DNA from: Robiginitomaculum sp.
GTDB lineage: Bacteria > Pseudomonadota > Alphaproteobacteria > Caulobacterales > Maricaulaceae
DNA length: 45,310 nucleotides
Direction of reading: 5' to 3'
NCBI GenBank assembly: GCA_015485335.1
Contig: WFTT01000016.1
Span: forward strand, 1 to 45,310
Part shown: positions 17,316 to 25,251 of the stretch, piece by piece
Layout: every line of letters starts with the position of its first letter
How positions within the stretch are numbered: the first letter of the stretch is position 1
Translations under genes and position numbers: made by a program
Notes under the pieces: model-generated
Told to the model about the DNA's origin: nothing
Database searches by the model: none
What the model saw: only the letters and a program-made list of their open reading frames with translations

Positions 17316-18689
17316 ATGCTCTCATCCTTTGATCTGTTCAAGGTTGGCCTTGGGCCGTCCAGCTCGCACACCACCGGGCCGATGAAGGCGGCGTTGCGCT
17401 TTGTCGGCTTTTTGGCAGCACAGGGGCGCGGGCAGGATGTGAAGAAGCTGGACGTGCGGCTCTATGGCTCGCTGGCCCTGACCGGGGCGGGGCACCATAC
17501 GGACCGGGCGATTATGCTGGGCTTGTCTGGCCTTACCCCTGAAACCCTGACGCCGGTTGATGCCGAGGCGGCGGTTCTGGCCATTGAAGATACCAAAAGC
17601 CTGAAACTGGGCGGTGCCAAAGCGATAGATTTTGATCCTGGACAGGATATCCGTTTTGAAGGGCAGGTGAGCCTGCCTTTTCATACGAACGCCATGCGTT
17701 TTAACGCCTTTGATGGGGAGGGTGATCTGATCGCCAGCCGGATTTATTATTCGGTGGGTGGCGGTTTTGTGGTGGATGAGGACGAGGCCGGGCGCAATGC
17801 GCGTGATGAGCCAAGAACCACGCCAAAACACCCCTTTACCAATGCGAATGAATTGCTGACCAGCGCCGACGAGGCGGGGTTGAGCATTGCACAGGTCATG
17901 CTGGCCAATGAATGTACACGGCAATCACGGGACGCGGTACTGGCCGGTCTGGATGAGATCTGGGGGCATATGCAGGCCTCGATGCAGCATGGCCTGACCC
18001 GCGAAGGTATGTTGCCGGGGGCGTTAAAAGTGCGCCGCCGCGCGCCGGGGCTTTATTTGAAATTACGGGTGCAAAACCCCGAACCCAAACAATCATGCGA
18101 GCGATCCGACTGGGTCAATCTGTGGGCCATGGCGGTGAACGAGGAAAATGCCTCCGGTGGTCGCGTGGTCACCGCGCCCACCAATGGGGCCGCCGGAGTG
18201 TTGCCCGCGGTGATCAATTATTATCTGCACTTTGTGCCGGGGGCCGATGCCGATGGCGTGCGCAATTTCCTGCTAACCGCGGCGGCCATTGGCGGACTAT
18301 ATAAACGCAATGCCTCCATTTCCGGGGCCGAAGTTGGCTGTCAGGGCGAGGTTGGCGTGGCGTGTTCCATGGCCGCCGGGGCGCTGGCCGCGGTTTTGGG
18401 TGGTACCAATGCGCAAGTGGAAAATGCCGCCGAAATTGGCATGGAACACAATCTGGGCATGACGTGCGATCCCGTGGGCGGGCTAGTGCAGATTCCCTGT
18501 ATCGAACGCAATGCCTTTGGAGCGAATATGGCCATTCAGGCGGCGCGGCTGGCCCTGCTTGGCGATGGAAAACATGCCATTAGTCTGGATGAGGTCATCA
18601 AGACCATGAAAGAGACCGGTCGCGATATGAGCACCAAATACAAGGAAACCTCGCAAGGGGGCCTCGCGGTCAATATTGTCGAGTGTTGA
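17316..18689 (+). CDS. sdaA: L-serine ammonia-lyase (iron-sulfur, single chain)
   Basis: A 457-residue L-serine dehydratase that converts serine to pyruvate and ammonia. The N-terminal domain begins [20 protein letters not shown], a strong family signature. The C-terminal catalytic domain contains [38 protein letters not shown] and [20 protein letters not shown]; the cysteines in these segments hold the 4Fe-4S cluster in the family. The closing part, [20 protein letters not shown], is also typical. The length matches the one-chain form. It stands alone on the plus strand, 50 bases after the holin gene, with a GC-rich hairpin pair after its stop. Confidence 0.95.
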   Translation: MLSSFDLFKVGLGPSSSHTTGPMKAALRFVGFLAAQGRGQDVKKLDVRLYGSLALTGAGHHTDRAIMLGLSGLTPETLTPVDAEAAVLAIEDTKSLKLGGAKAIDFDPGQDIRFEGQVSLPFHTNAMRFNAFDGEGDLIASRIYYSVGGGFVVDEDEAGRNARDEPRTTPKHPFTNANELLTSADEAGLSIAQVMLANECTRQSRDAVLAGLDEIWGHMQASMQHGLTREGMLPGALKVRRRAPGLYLKLRVQNPEPKQSCERSDWVNLWAMAVNEENASGGRVVTAPTNGAAGVLPAVINYYLHFVPGADADGVRNFLLTAAAIGGLYKRNASISGAEVGCQGEVGVACSMAAGALAAVLGGTNAQVENAAEIGMEHNLGMTCDPVGGLVQIPCIERNAFGANMAIQAARLALLGDGKHAISLDEVIKTMKETGRDMSTKYKETSQGGLAVNIVEC

Positions 18690-18716
18690 CGGGCGGTGTT
18701 TGTGCCCCATCAGGGC

Positions 18717-18783
18717 CCCCGGCCTTGAGCCGGGGTCCACAATAGACTGAAACGTTGTTTGGATCCCGGGTCTTCGCCCGGGA
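18717..18783. repeat. Paired GC-rich hairpins after sdaA
   Basis: Two stem-loops: CCCCGGC-CTTGA-GCCGGGG (18717-18735) and TCCCGGG-TCTTC-GCCCGGGA (18764-18783). They have the look of the common alphaproteobacterial GGTCCAC/CCCGGG dispersed repeat. No T-run follows either stem, so they are not classical terminators, though they could protect the sdaA transcript end. Confidence 0.6.
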
Positions 18784-18828
18784 ACCCTGCGTCACTTCAT
18801 CACCGAACTTGCCGAAGAAAAGGGGCCA

Positions 18829-19410
18829 TCAATCCAGCTTGTTCAGCGGTACGCCACAACTGACCCCAACGCCTTCCATGGAGGGTTCCAGAGGCACATC
18901 AAGGGCGCTGGCAACCGTGCTGGTATAGCGCATCAGCGCGACTGAGGCGACAACTTCAACAATTTCGGCATCGCTCCATCCGGCCTCACGCATTTTATCG
19001 GTCATGGCGTCCGTCACCCCGGCGGGGCGGCGCGCCACCGAGCGGGCAAAATCAACGGCGGTGTTTTCCTTGTCGGTCAGGCGCGGGGAAGGCTTGCCGG
19101 AGATCACCTCGATACATTCCTCCTGGCTCCACTCCTTGCCTAAAAGGGCAATCATGTGTGCCGCCGTGCAATATTCGCACTCGACTTCGTGGGCGGTGAC
19201 GGCAAAAAACACCCGCTTTAATTCCTCCCGAATATTGCCTTCCCCGGCAGTCATCAGGCTCAGATCCCAAAGTGCATTGGTGGTTTCGGGCAAATAGGCC
19301 AGGCCTTTTTGCAGGCCGGGAACCATGTGGTAATAGCTTTTTACCCGCTCGAAGACTTCTTTGGTGCGGCCTTCGGCCTTATCAGGGTCGATCAGTTCTA
19401 CGCGTGCCAT
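18829..19410 (-). CDS. Carboxymuconolactone decarboxylase family protein (AhpD-like, CxxC)
   Basis: A 193-residue all-helical protein of the CMD/AhpD superfamily. The redox centre is HEVECEYCTAAHMIAL at about residues 75-90: a C-x2-C-x3-H motif with a preceding Glu, as in AhpD alkylhydroperoxidase and the peroxidase-related subfamily. A second conserved part, AREAGWSDAEIVEVVASVALM, lies near 145. It probably reduces peroxides through its cysteine pair, but the electron donor is unknown. Thirty bases separate its start from the stop of the upstream sulfurtransferase gene, with TetR before that, so the three probably form one transcript. Confidence 0.88.
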   Translation of the reverse strand: MARVELIDPDKAEGRTKEVFERVKSYYHMVPGLQKGLAYLPETTNALWDLSLMTAGEGNIREELKRVFFAVTAHEVECEYCTAAHMIALLGKEWSQEECIEVISGKPSPRLTDKENTAVDFARSVARRPAGVTDAMTDKMREAGWSDAEIVEVVASVALMRYTSTVASALDVPLEPSMEGVGVSCGVPLNKLD

Positions 19411-19438
19411 TGGATTTTCCTTTTATGTTTCTGACGGT

Positions 19439-20329
19439 TTAAAATTGACTTTTTGGACGGCCGGTCTCTACCGGCAAAGTGCTGTCGCGCCCCCATTCCA
19501 TCCATGAGGCGTCATAAAGGGCGGTTTTTTCATGGCCCATCAGGGCCAGTACAAAAAGCGCGAACGAGGCATAAATGCCGCCGCCGCAATAGGTAATGAC
19601 GTTCTGTTCCGGCGAAATCGCCGCATTGCTCCACAGGGTTTGCAAGTCTTCCATGGATTTCAGGCACAGGGTCTGGGGGTCCAGATTGTCTTCGGCCGGT
19701 ACATTGACCGCCCCTGGAATATGTCCTTTGCGATGTCCGGGATAGAGCGCCGCCAGCCCCCGGTAAAACGGCGCAGGCAGGGCATCGATAATACACATGG
19801 ACCGATCATTAATGGCGTCCAGAACTTGGGCTTTTTCCACGCGCAAATCGGGGCGCGGTGCGGCAGGGAAGGCGGCCTTTGGAAAAATCTGGATGGCCGT
19901 TTCCAAGGGGTAATCCGCCGCCTGCCAGGCGCGGAGACCCCCATCGAGCATTTTGACATCCTCATGGCCGTAATAGCGCAAGGCCCACCATAACCGCGCC
20001 GCCCAAACGCCGCCGCGATCATCATAAATCACCACGGTGGTTTGCGGGCTAATGCCAAGATGCCCCATCAGGGCGGCAAAGGCATCGGGGCCAATAATGT
20101 GGGCGGGGTTGTCCGGATCGGCCAGATCGCCGTGCAGATCCACAAATTGCGCGCCGGGAATATGGCCGGTTTCATAGCCTTCACGGCCCGGCACTTCGGC
20201 AAAGCTGCCATCCGCATTCACACGCACATCAAAGCGCGCATCAATAATACGCAGGTTTTTTGTGCCCAGATGGTCGTGCAGCCAATCTACATCCGTGATG
20301 AAATGGGCGTTGGGATAAGGGGTACTCAT
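19439..20329 (-). CDS. Tandem-rhodanese sulfurtransferase (thiosulfate/3-mercaptopyruvate type)
   Basis: A 296-residue protein with two rhodanese domains. The first, inactive domain shows IIDARFDVR, GREGYETGHIPGAQFVDL and VIYDDRGGVWAARLWWALRYYGH. The second has GHRKGHIPGAVNVPAEDN and the active loop VITYCGGGIYAS, with the persulfide cysteine about residue 248. The loop reads CGGGIYA rather than the CGSGVTA common in mercaptopyruvate sulfurtransferases, so donor preference is uncertain. Its start codon overlaps the TetR stop by 4 bases (ATGA). Coupling to a TetR and an AhpD-like protein suggests a sulfur or thiol stress role. Confidence 0.9.
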   Translation of the reverse strand: MSTPYPNAHFITDVDWLHDHLGTKNLRIIDARFDVRVNADGSFAEVPGREGYETGHIPGAQFVDLHGDLADPDNPAHIIGPDAFAALMGHLGISPQTTVVIYDDRGGVWAARLWWALRYYGHEDVKMLDGGLRAWQAADYPLETAIQIFPKAAFPAAPRPDLRVEKAQVLDAINDRSMCIIDALPAPFYRGLAALYPGHRKGHIPGAVNVPAEDNLDPQTLCLKSMEDLQTLWSNAAISPEQNVITYCGGGIYASFALFVLALMGHEKTALYDASWMEWGRDSTLPVETGRPKSQF

Positions 20330-20985
20330 GGGGCGGTATTCCTCACGCTGATATAGGCAATAATCATTTCGCTCATGGGGGCGATATAGGCCTTGGGGTC
20401 AATATCATCCGGCTGGGTCTGCCATTGCAGCACCAGACCATCATGCAGCGCCAGCATCAGGCGGGCGGTGGTGGCGCTGTCTATATCGGCACGAACCTCG
20501 CCGCGTTCTTTGGCCCCATCCAAAAAGCGAATAAGGGCCAGCGAACAATGGTCAAAGATCGAGGCCATGGCATCGCGGCCCCAGTCGCTGCGCCCGGCGA
20601 GCGCGAAAAACTCTGTCGAAAGCAAGGTGCATGACGTGCCATCTTGATGGATGGTCCAGGCCCCTTCGATGATTTGCACAATGGCTTCGCGCAAAGGCAC
20701 GCCCGGGCCAAGGCGCGCTGCCGTCGCCGCCGAGCGGCGTTGCACATAGCTTAGTAAAATTTCGCGAAACAAGGCTTCCTTGCTGTCAAAATGCACATAC
20801 AGCGCGCCTTTGGAAATGCCCGCCTCAGCAGCGATCAACGACACGCTGGCCGCATCAAACCCATAAAGTGCAAAGACTTTTTGCGCTGCTTCCAGCAGGC
20901 GGGCGCGGGTTTCCTCTTTACGGATTTGTGGCAGGGTCTGGCGGGGGGGCGCTTCCTTGGTAAGGGTGTCTTCGGCAAGGTTCAT
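20326..20985 (-). CDS. TetR/AcrR family transcriptional regulator
   Basis: A 219-residue regulator. The N-terminal DNA-binding domain includes TRARLLEAAQKVFALYGFD, AASVSLIAAEAGISKGALYV and HFDSKEALFREIL, the standard TetR helix-turn-helix. The C-terminal ligand domain begins near residue 95 and ends with ALHDGLVLQWQTQPDDIDP, similar to the TetR_C families that bind hydrophobic ligands. A perfect inverted repeat 85-99 bases upstream (21070-21084) is a good candidate operator for self-control and control of the downstream sulfurtransferase and AhpD-like genes. The ligand is unknown. Confidence 0.92.
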   Translation of the reverse strand: MNLAEDTLTKEAPPRQTLPQIRKEETRARLLEAAQKVFALYGFDAASVSLIAAEAGISKGALYVHFDSKEALFREILLSYVQRRSAATAARLGPGVPLREAIVQIIEGAWTIHQDGTSCTLLSTEFFALAGRSDWGRDAMASIFDHCSLALIRFLDGAKERGEVRADIDSATTARLMLALHDGLVLQWQTQPDDIDPKAYIAPMSEMIIAYISVRNTAP

Positions 20986-21069
20986 GGCGTTTTCCCCTTT
21001 TTTGACCTAGGCCGTGCCCACACCCGTATCGGTGTTGCACAGGCAAGTCATGTCAAAATAACTAAACAG

Positions 21070-21084
21070 TCGTTCAGTGAACGA
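21070..21084. promoter_or_regulatory. TetR-type operator candidate
   Basis: TCGTTCA-G-TGAACGA, a perfect 7-base inverted repeat with one central base, 85-99 bases upstream of the tetR start. Size and form fit TetR-family operators. It lies on the 5' side of the regulator it would control. Confidence 0.6.
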
Positions 21085-21162
21085 TTGGTCATTAAAATGA
21101 AAAGAGGTGGGAGTCAATTGGTAATCGGTTGGAGATAAAGCGGGGGACGGCGTTATCCTTCG

Positions 21163-21199
21163 CCCTTCGAGACGGCCCTTCGGCCTCCTCAGGATGAGG
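21163..21199. repeat. Dispersed palindromic repeat, CCTTCGAG/CTCAGGATGAGG family
   Basis: CCCTTCGAGACGG, then CCCTTCGGCC as inner loop, then CCTCCTCAGGATGAGG. It shares its ends with the copies at 16806-16845 and 35767-35865. A further short CTCAGGATGAGG follows at 21203-21214. Confidence 0.65.
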
Positions 21200-21233
21200 A
21201 AGCTCAGGATGAGGTGGCCAACATACTTTACTT

Positions 21234-21311
21234 GTCATTGCCGGGCATGTTCCGGCAATCCAGAGCGGGATTAATGCAGAACTGGATTACCCGGATAAAC
21301 CGGGTAATGAC
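21234..21311. repeat. Inverted-repeat unit with two internal hairpins
   Basis: A 78-base unit bounded by GTCATT and AATGAC. The left half folds as TTGCCGG-GCATGTT-CCGGCAA and the right as ATTACCCGG-ATAAA-CCGGGTAAT, joined by CCAG...CTGG. It looks like a non-coding mobile repeat of the MITE-like type often met in alphaproteobacterial intergenic spaces. Confidence 0.6.
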
Positions 21312-21383
21312 ATAAATGACTAAGCACCCTCATCCTGAGGACGACGAAGTATGGCTCACCCATAAAGACACAAGCGCAGGGCG

Positions 21384-22955
21384 TTATGGCTTCAATTCCC
21401 CAAACCCGTCTGGCGGGCGGCGATGGTGGGTGGCCTGTTCATAGGCATAGGCTAGCTTGAACAATTCCCCCTCGGCGTAGGGGCGCGCCACCATTTGCAG
21501 ACCGGCGGGTAATTTTCCATAAGAATAGCCCATGGGCACCGTAATGGCGGGCATGCCGGTGCTGGGGGCGAGGCTTTGGGAATTATCGCCCTTATATTCC
21601 TCGCGGCCCTTGTCCAGATGCGCGGGGGGATTGCTCCAGCTGGGGTAAATCAGGGCGTCCAGATGGTGCTCGTCCATGGCGTCCAGAACGTCCTGGCGAT
21701 AGCTGGCGCGTTGGGGATTATCCAGATAGCGCACACACGGCTCGTCCCAATCCTCTGGCGCGCGGTCGAGGGGGAAGGGGGCGAAATATTCCAGCCCACC
21801 TTTGGCATCGGGGCCATAAAGACCCTTTTCCAACACCCAGTTCACGTCCTTGAACGGGGCCTTGTCGCCCAGCGTTTTCAGATAATTGGCCATGTCATAG
21901 CGAAAGCTGGGGCAGCTATTTTCCGTATCGATATGGCTTTGCATGTCTTTAACGGATAGCGGATCAATGATTACCGCCCCGGCGGTGGCCAGATCGCGCA
22001 AGGCCTGTTCAAATATGGCGATCACCTGTGGGTCCGCATCCTTGGTGTTCACAAATTCGCGCAAAACCCCAAGGCGTGCACCTTTCAATCCACCTTTGTC
22101 CAGAAACCTGGTGTAATCATCGGCCTTTTTGTCTTTGCCTAGGGCGGTAATCGGGTCGGCGGGGTCATAGCCCGCGACCACGTTAAACATGATGGCCGCG
22201 TCGCGCACGCTGCGCGCCATGGGGCCGGCAATGTCACGATCCGCAATCAGCGGGATCACCCCGTCGCGGCTGGTCAGACCGATGGTCGAGCGAATGCCCA
22301 CCAGCGCCAGATGCGAGGAGGGGCCGCGAATGGAATTGCCGGTGTCTGATCCCAGTCCCGCTATGGCAAAGCTGGCCGCCACGGCCGAGGCCGTGCCCCC
22401 GGAGGAGCCCGCAGGCACCCGACCCAACGCATAGGCATTGGCTGTGGTGCCAAAAGAGGAGGAGATGGTTTCGCGCGGGCTGAACGCCCATTCGGCCATA
22501 TTGGTTTTGGCAATGATGATGGCATCGGCCTCGCGCAGTTTGCGTACCATAAAGGCATCGTCGGGGGGCTGACTGTCCTTTAGTGCGACAGAGCCGCCGG
22601 TGGTGGGAAAGTCGTAAGTGTCGAAATTATCTTTAACCACCACGGGCACGCAATAAAGCGGGCCAAGGGGTTTGCCGGTCAGCCGCGCAACGTCCATAGC
22701 CTCAGCCCGGTTCAGCGCATTGTCGTTGATCATGATGATGGCATTCATCTCGCGCGGCTTGTCATAGGCCGCAATGCGGGCCAGTTCGCCCTTTATCACC
22801 GCTTTGCAGGTGGTCTCTCGCCTTTCCAGCGCCTTGTGCAGACCGTCGATACTGGCCTCGACCAGGGGGAAGGGGGTGAGTGGCGCTGATTTTGGGCCAC
22901 AGGCCAGGAGCAAAACCGGCAAAGCGAAAAGGGTGAGGAATGAGGAAAGGCGCAT
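21384..22955 (-). CDS. Amidase-signature family lipoprotein
   Basis: A 523-residue enzyme of the amidase signature family, which hydrolyses amide bonds through a Ser-cisSer-Lys triad. The start MRLSSFLTLFALPVLLLACG is a lipoprotein signal with a lipobox ending LLAC, so the mature protein should be tied to a membrane in the envelope. The catalytic lysine is in CVPVVVKDNFDTYDFPTT (about residue 108); the Gly/Ser-rich signature is VPAGSSGGTASAVAASFAIA and GLGSDTGNSIRGPSSHLALV, with the cis-Ser and nucleophilic Ser there. LTSRDGVIPLIADRDIAGPM follows. It is divergent from the DUF4910 gene with a roughly 100-base gap. The substrate is not known; free amides, amino acid amides and acyl amides are all possible. 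Confidence 0.92.
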   Translation of the reverse strand: MRLSSFLTLFALPVLLLACGPKSAPLTPFPLVEASIDGLHKALERRETTCKAVIKGELARIAAYDKPREMNAIIMINDNALNRAEAMDVARLTGKPLGPLYCVPVVVKDNFDTYDFPTTGGSVALKDSQPPDDAFMVRKLREADAIIIAKTNMAEWAFSPRETISSSFGTTANAYALGRVPAGSSGGTASAVAASFAIAGLGSDTGNSIRGPSSHLALVGIRSTIGLTSRDGVIPLIADRDIAGPMARSVRDAAIMFNVVAGYDPADPITALGKDKKADDYTRFLDKGGLKGARLGVLREFVNTKDADPQVIAIFEQALRDLATAGAVIIDPLSVKDMQSHIDTENSCPSFRYDMANYLKTLGDKAPFKDVNWVLEKGLYGPDAKGGLEYFAPFPLDRAPEDWDEPCVRYLDNPQRASYRQDVLDAMDEHHLDALIYPSWSNPPAHLDKGREEYKGDNSQSLAPSTGMPAITVPMGYSYGKLPAGLQMVARPYAEGELFKLAYAYEQATHHRRPPDGFGELKP

Positions 22956-23059
22956 GTTTAGGGATCCTGATCTGTGTTTAGGTCAGTTTGCCACAGGAAC
23001 AGCCCTTGGCAAACCGGCAAGCCATTCTGCTCGGCACAGAATCAGGGCAGGGTGCATCT

Positions 23060-24358
23060 ATGATCGATGCACAGACCATGCAGGCTGGCCAAGACATGCA
23101 CGCGTTGGCAACGCGGCTTTTTCCCCTGTGCCGCAGCCTTACCGGCAATGGCGTGCGCCAGACCCTGGCCATTCTCAAAGAGCATTTACCAGACCTTGAT
23201 TTACATGAAGTTTCAAGTGGAACAAAGTGTTTTGATTGGGAAATACCGCCGGAATGGAATGTGCGTGAGGCCTGGGTGGAAGACCCCGATGGCCAGCGCA
23301 TCATAGATTTTAAAGAGCATAATCTGCACTTGGTCGGTTATTCCACGCCGGTGGATGCGCAGATGGACCTGGATGAATTACAAACCCATTTGCATTCATT
23401 GCCCGAGGCCCCAAATGCCATTCCCTATATCACCTCTTATTACCAGGAACGTTGGGGGTTTTGCCTGACGGATACACAGCGACAAACGCTGAAACCTGGT
23501 ACGTATCGGGTGAAAATTGATGCGGATCTGAACCCGGCGGGGCATTTGACCTATGCGGACCTGCTGATCCCCGGCGAAACCAGGGAAGAGGTCTTTCTGT
23601 CCACCTATGTGTGTCATCCGTCCATGGCCAATAATGAACTTTCCGGCCCCATGGTGGCCACCTGGCTGGCCAAATGGGTGGCCAGTGCGCCGCGCCGGTA
23701 CAGCTATCGGTTTGTATTTATCCCTGAAACGATTGGGTCGATCTGTTATCTTTCCAGCCATCTGGTGCATTTAAAGGCCTATGTGCATGCAGGTTTCAAC
23801 CTGACCTGTATTGGTGACGAGCGTGCGTTTTCCTATCTGCCCAGCCGCGCCGACGACAGCCTGTCAGACCGGGCGGCCGTGCATGTGCTCTCGCATATGG
23901 CGCCGGACTTCATTCGCTATGACTGGCTCAGCCGTGGTAGCGACGAGCGCCAGTATTGCGCCCCCGGCGTGGATTTGCCCATCGCCAGCATTATGCGTTC
24001 AAAGTTTCATGAATACCCGGAATATCATACCTCGCTGGATGATCTGAACTTTGTTACGCCCAAAGGGCTGGCCGGTGGTTATCTGGCGGTGCGCCGGGCG
24101 CTGGAATGCATTGAGGCCAACAAGGTGTGGCGCGCAACAATATTGTGCGAGCCACAAATGGGCCGCCGTGGGCTCTATTCCACATTGGGCACACGCACGC
24201 CGGAAACGGCGACGCGATTGCGCATGCACATTTTGTCGTATGCAGACGGGAATCATGATCTTTTGGCGCTGGCAGAATTGTTGCGCACCCCGGCCTGGGA
24301 GCTGGAACCCTTTATCCGGGAGCTGGCAGCGCATGGATTGTTGGAGGAAGTGGGATGA
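23060..24358 (+). CDS. DUF4910/DUF2172 aminopeptidase-like protein
   Basis: A 432-residue protein of the family that combines an M28-like zinc peptidase fold (DUF4910) with an inserted DUF2172 domain and a winged-helix tail. Typical segments: ATRLFPLCRSLTGNGVRQTL and FDWEIPPEWNVREAWVEDP near the start, VDAQMDLDELQTHLHSLP, IPYITSYYQERWGFCL, FLSTYVCHPSMANNELSGP carrying His and Asn/Glu of the metal site, FIPETIGSICYLS, SRGSDERQYCAPGVDLPI and MRSKFHEYPEYHTSLDDLNF. Members often lie in polysaccharide clusters, but their reaction has not been settled. I start at ATG 23060 because the 24 codons upstream overlap the promoter space. The stop overlaps the start of the methyltransferase (ATGA). Confidence 0.88.
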   Translation: MIDAQTMQAGQDMHALATRLFPLCRSLTGNGVRQTLAILKEHLPDLDLHEVSSGTKCFDWEIPPEWNVREAWVEDPDGQRIIDFKEHNLHLVGYSTPVDAQMDLDELQTHLHSLPEAPNAIPYITSYYQERWGFCLTDTQRQTLKPGTYRVKIDADLNPAGHLTYADLLIPGETREEVFLSTYVCHPSMANNELSGPMVATWLAKWVASAPRRYSYRFVFIPETIGSICYLSSHLVHLKAYVHAGFNLTCIGDERAFSYLPSRADDSLSDRAAVHVLSHMAPDFIRYDWLSRGSDERQYCAPGVDLPIASIMRSKFHEYPEYHTSLDDLNFVTPKGLAGGYLAVRRALECIEANKVWRATILCEPQMGRRGLYSTLGTRTPETATRLRMHILSYADGNHDLLALAELLRTPAWELEPFIRELAAHGLLEEVG

Positions 24359-25251
24359 GTGATCAAAAAACCGTGGCGGTGGCGGACCATTACAATGCGG
24401 TGGTCGAGGATTATCACCTTAATTATGATGACGAGGCACACAAAACCCTGCCGCATTATCCGGCCAATTATTTCCGCCTGCAGATTCTGAAAAAGGAAGT
24501 GGCCAAACTGGGCGCAAAATCCATATACGAAGCCGGTATGGGCGAGGGGACACCCCTGGCCCACATGGCGGAAATGGGGTTGCGGGTTGCTGGCAGTGAT
24601 ATTGCCCAGAATATGGTGGCGGCCGCCAAGGCCAATTTTAGTCGCCGCGGCCTGGACCCCGATGTGATCCAGATGGGCAATATTGACGAGCCAGCGAGCT
24701 TTGCCAATCAGCTGGAAGACGGTCTGTTCGATGCCATGATGGCCTCGGGCGTATTGCCCCATGTAGCCGATGATGAAACGGCCCTGCGCAATATGCGTTC
24801 GATCATCCGGCCGGGGGGCACAGCGTTTATCGAGTTTCGCAATTCGCTTTTTTCCATGTTTACATTGAACCGTTTCACCAAGGAATTTTTTCTGGATGAA
24901 TTGCTAAAAGACGTTCCCGATGCCTTGCGTGATGCCACGGCCAAAGAGCTGGACGCACGGCTGGCCACGGATATGCCGCCTTTGCGAACCAAAAATATTG
25001 ATGGGGACGGGCCCGGCTATGATCTGATCCAAGCCAATTACCATAACCCCTTTGAATTGCTGGAACAGTTTGAAAAACTGGGATTTTCTGACATGAAAAT
25101 TCACTGGTACCATTTCCACCCGGCCCCACCCATGCTGGAAAAGGCCATTGGCCCGGCATTTCGCGAAGCGGCCATGGCGATGGAATATGATCAGAGCTGG
25201 CGCGGTATGTTCCTGTGCTCGGCCGGGGTGGTACAGGCGGTACGCAGCTAG
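24355..25251 (+). CDS. Class I SAM-dependent methyltransferase
   Basis: A 298-residue Rossmann-fold methyltransferase. Motif I is IYEAGMGEGTPLAHMAEMG (about 60-78), followed by the acidic end of beta-2 (VAGSDIAQNM). The motif around PHVADDETALRNMRSIIRPG and the GGTAFIEFRN strand complete the binding fold. The C-terminal third, with FTLNRFTKEFFLDELL, SDMKIHWYHFHPAPPM and a final SWRGMFLCSAG, probably forms the acceptor pocket; I cannot tell the substrate. It is coupled to the DUF4910 gene by a 4-base overlap with GGAGG upstream. Its stop codon and the reversed stop of the CaiB/BaiF gene share the bases CTAG. Confidence 0.88.
   Translation: MSDQKTVAVADHYNAVVEDYHLNYDDEAHKTLPHYPANYFRLQILKKEVAKLGAKSIYEAGMGEGTPLAHMAEMGLRVAGSDIAQNMVAAAKANFSRRGLDPDVIQMGNIDEPASFANQLEDGLFDAMMASGVLPHVADDETALRNMRSIIRPGGTAFIEFRNSLFSMFTLNRFTKEFFLDELLKDVPDALRDATAKELDARLATDMPPLRTKNIDGDGPGYDLIQANYHNPFELLEQFEKLGFSDMKIHWYHFHPAPPMLEKAIGPAFREAAMAMEYDQSWRGMFLCSAGVVQAVRS

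Larger units (their letters stand above)
20986..21383. other. 398-base gene-free stretch between tetR and the amidase gene
   Basis: It holds the tetR promoter zone with a perfect inverted repeat (21070-21084), followed by a mosaic of dispersed repeats: a palindromic CCTTCGAG/CCTCAGGATGAGG copy (21163-21199), an inverted-repeat unit bounded by GTCATT and AATGAC (21234-21311), and a half copy of the first family (21328-21340). I see no coding potential. Confidence 0.7.

Noticed and set aside
16392-18689. Possible prophage around the lysis genes
   Set aside because: Only the endolysin and holin are phage-like. mutA and sdaA on the two sides are normal chromosomal genes and I see no integrase, att repeats or tRNA target nearby.
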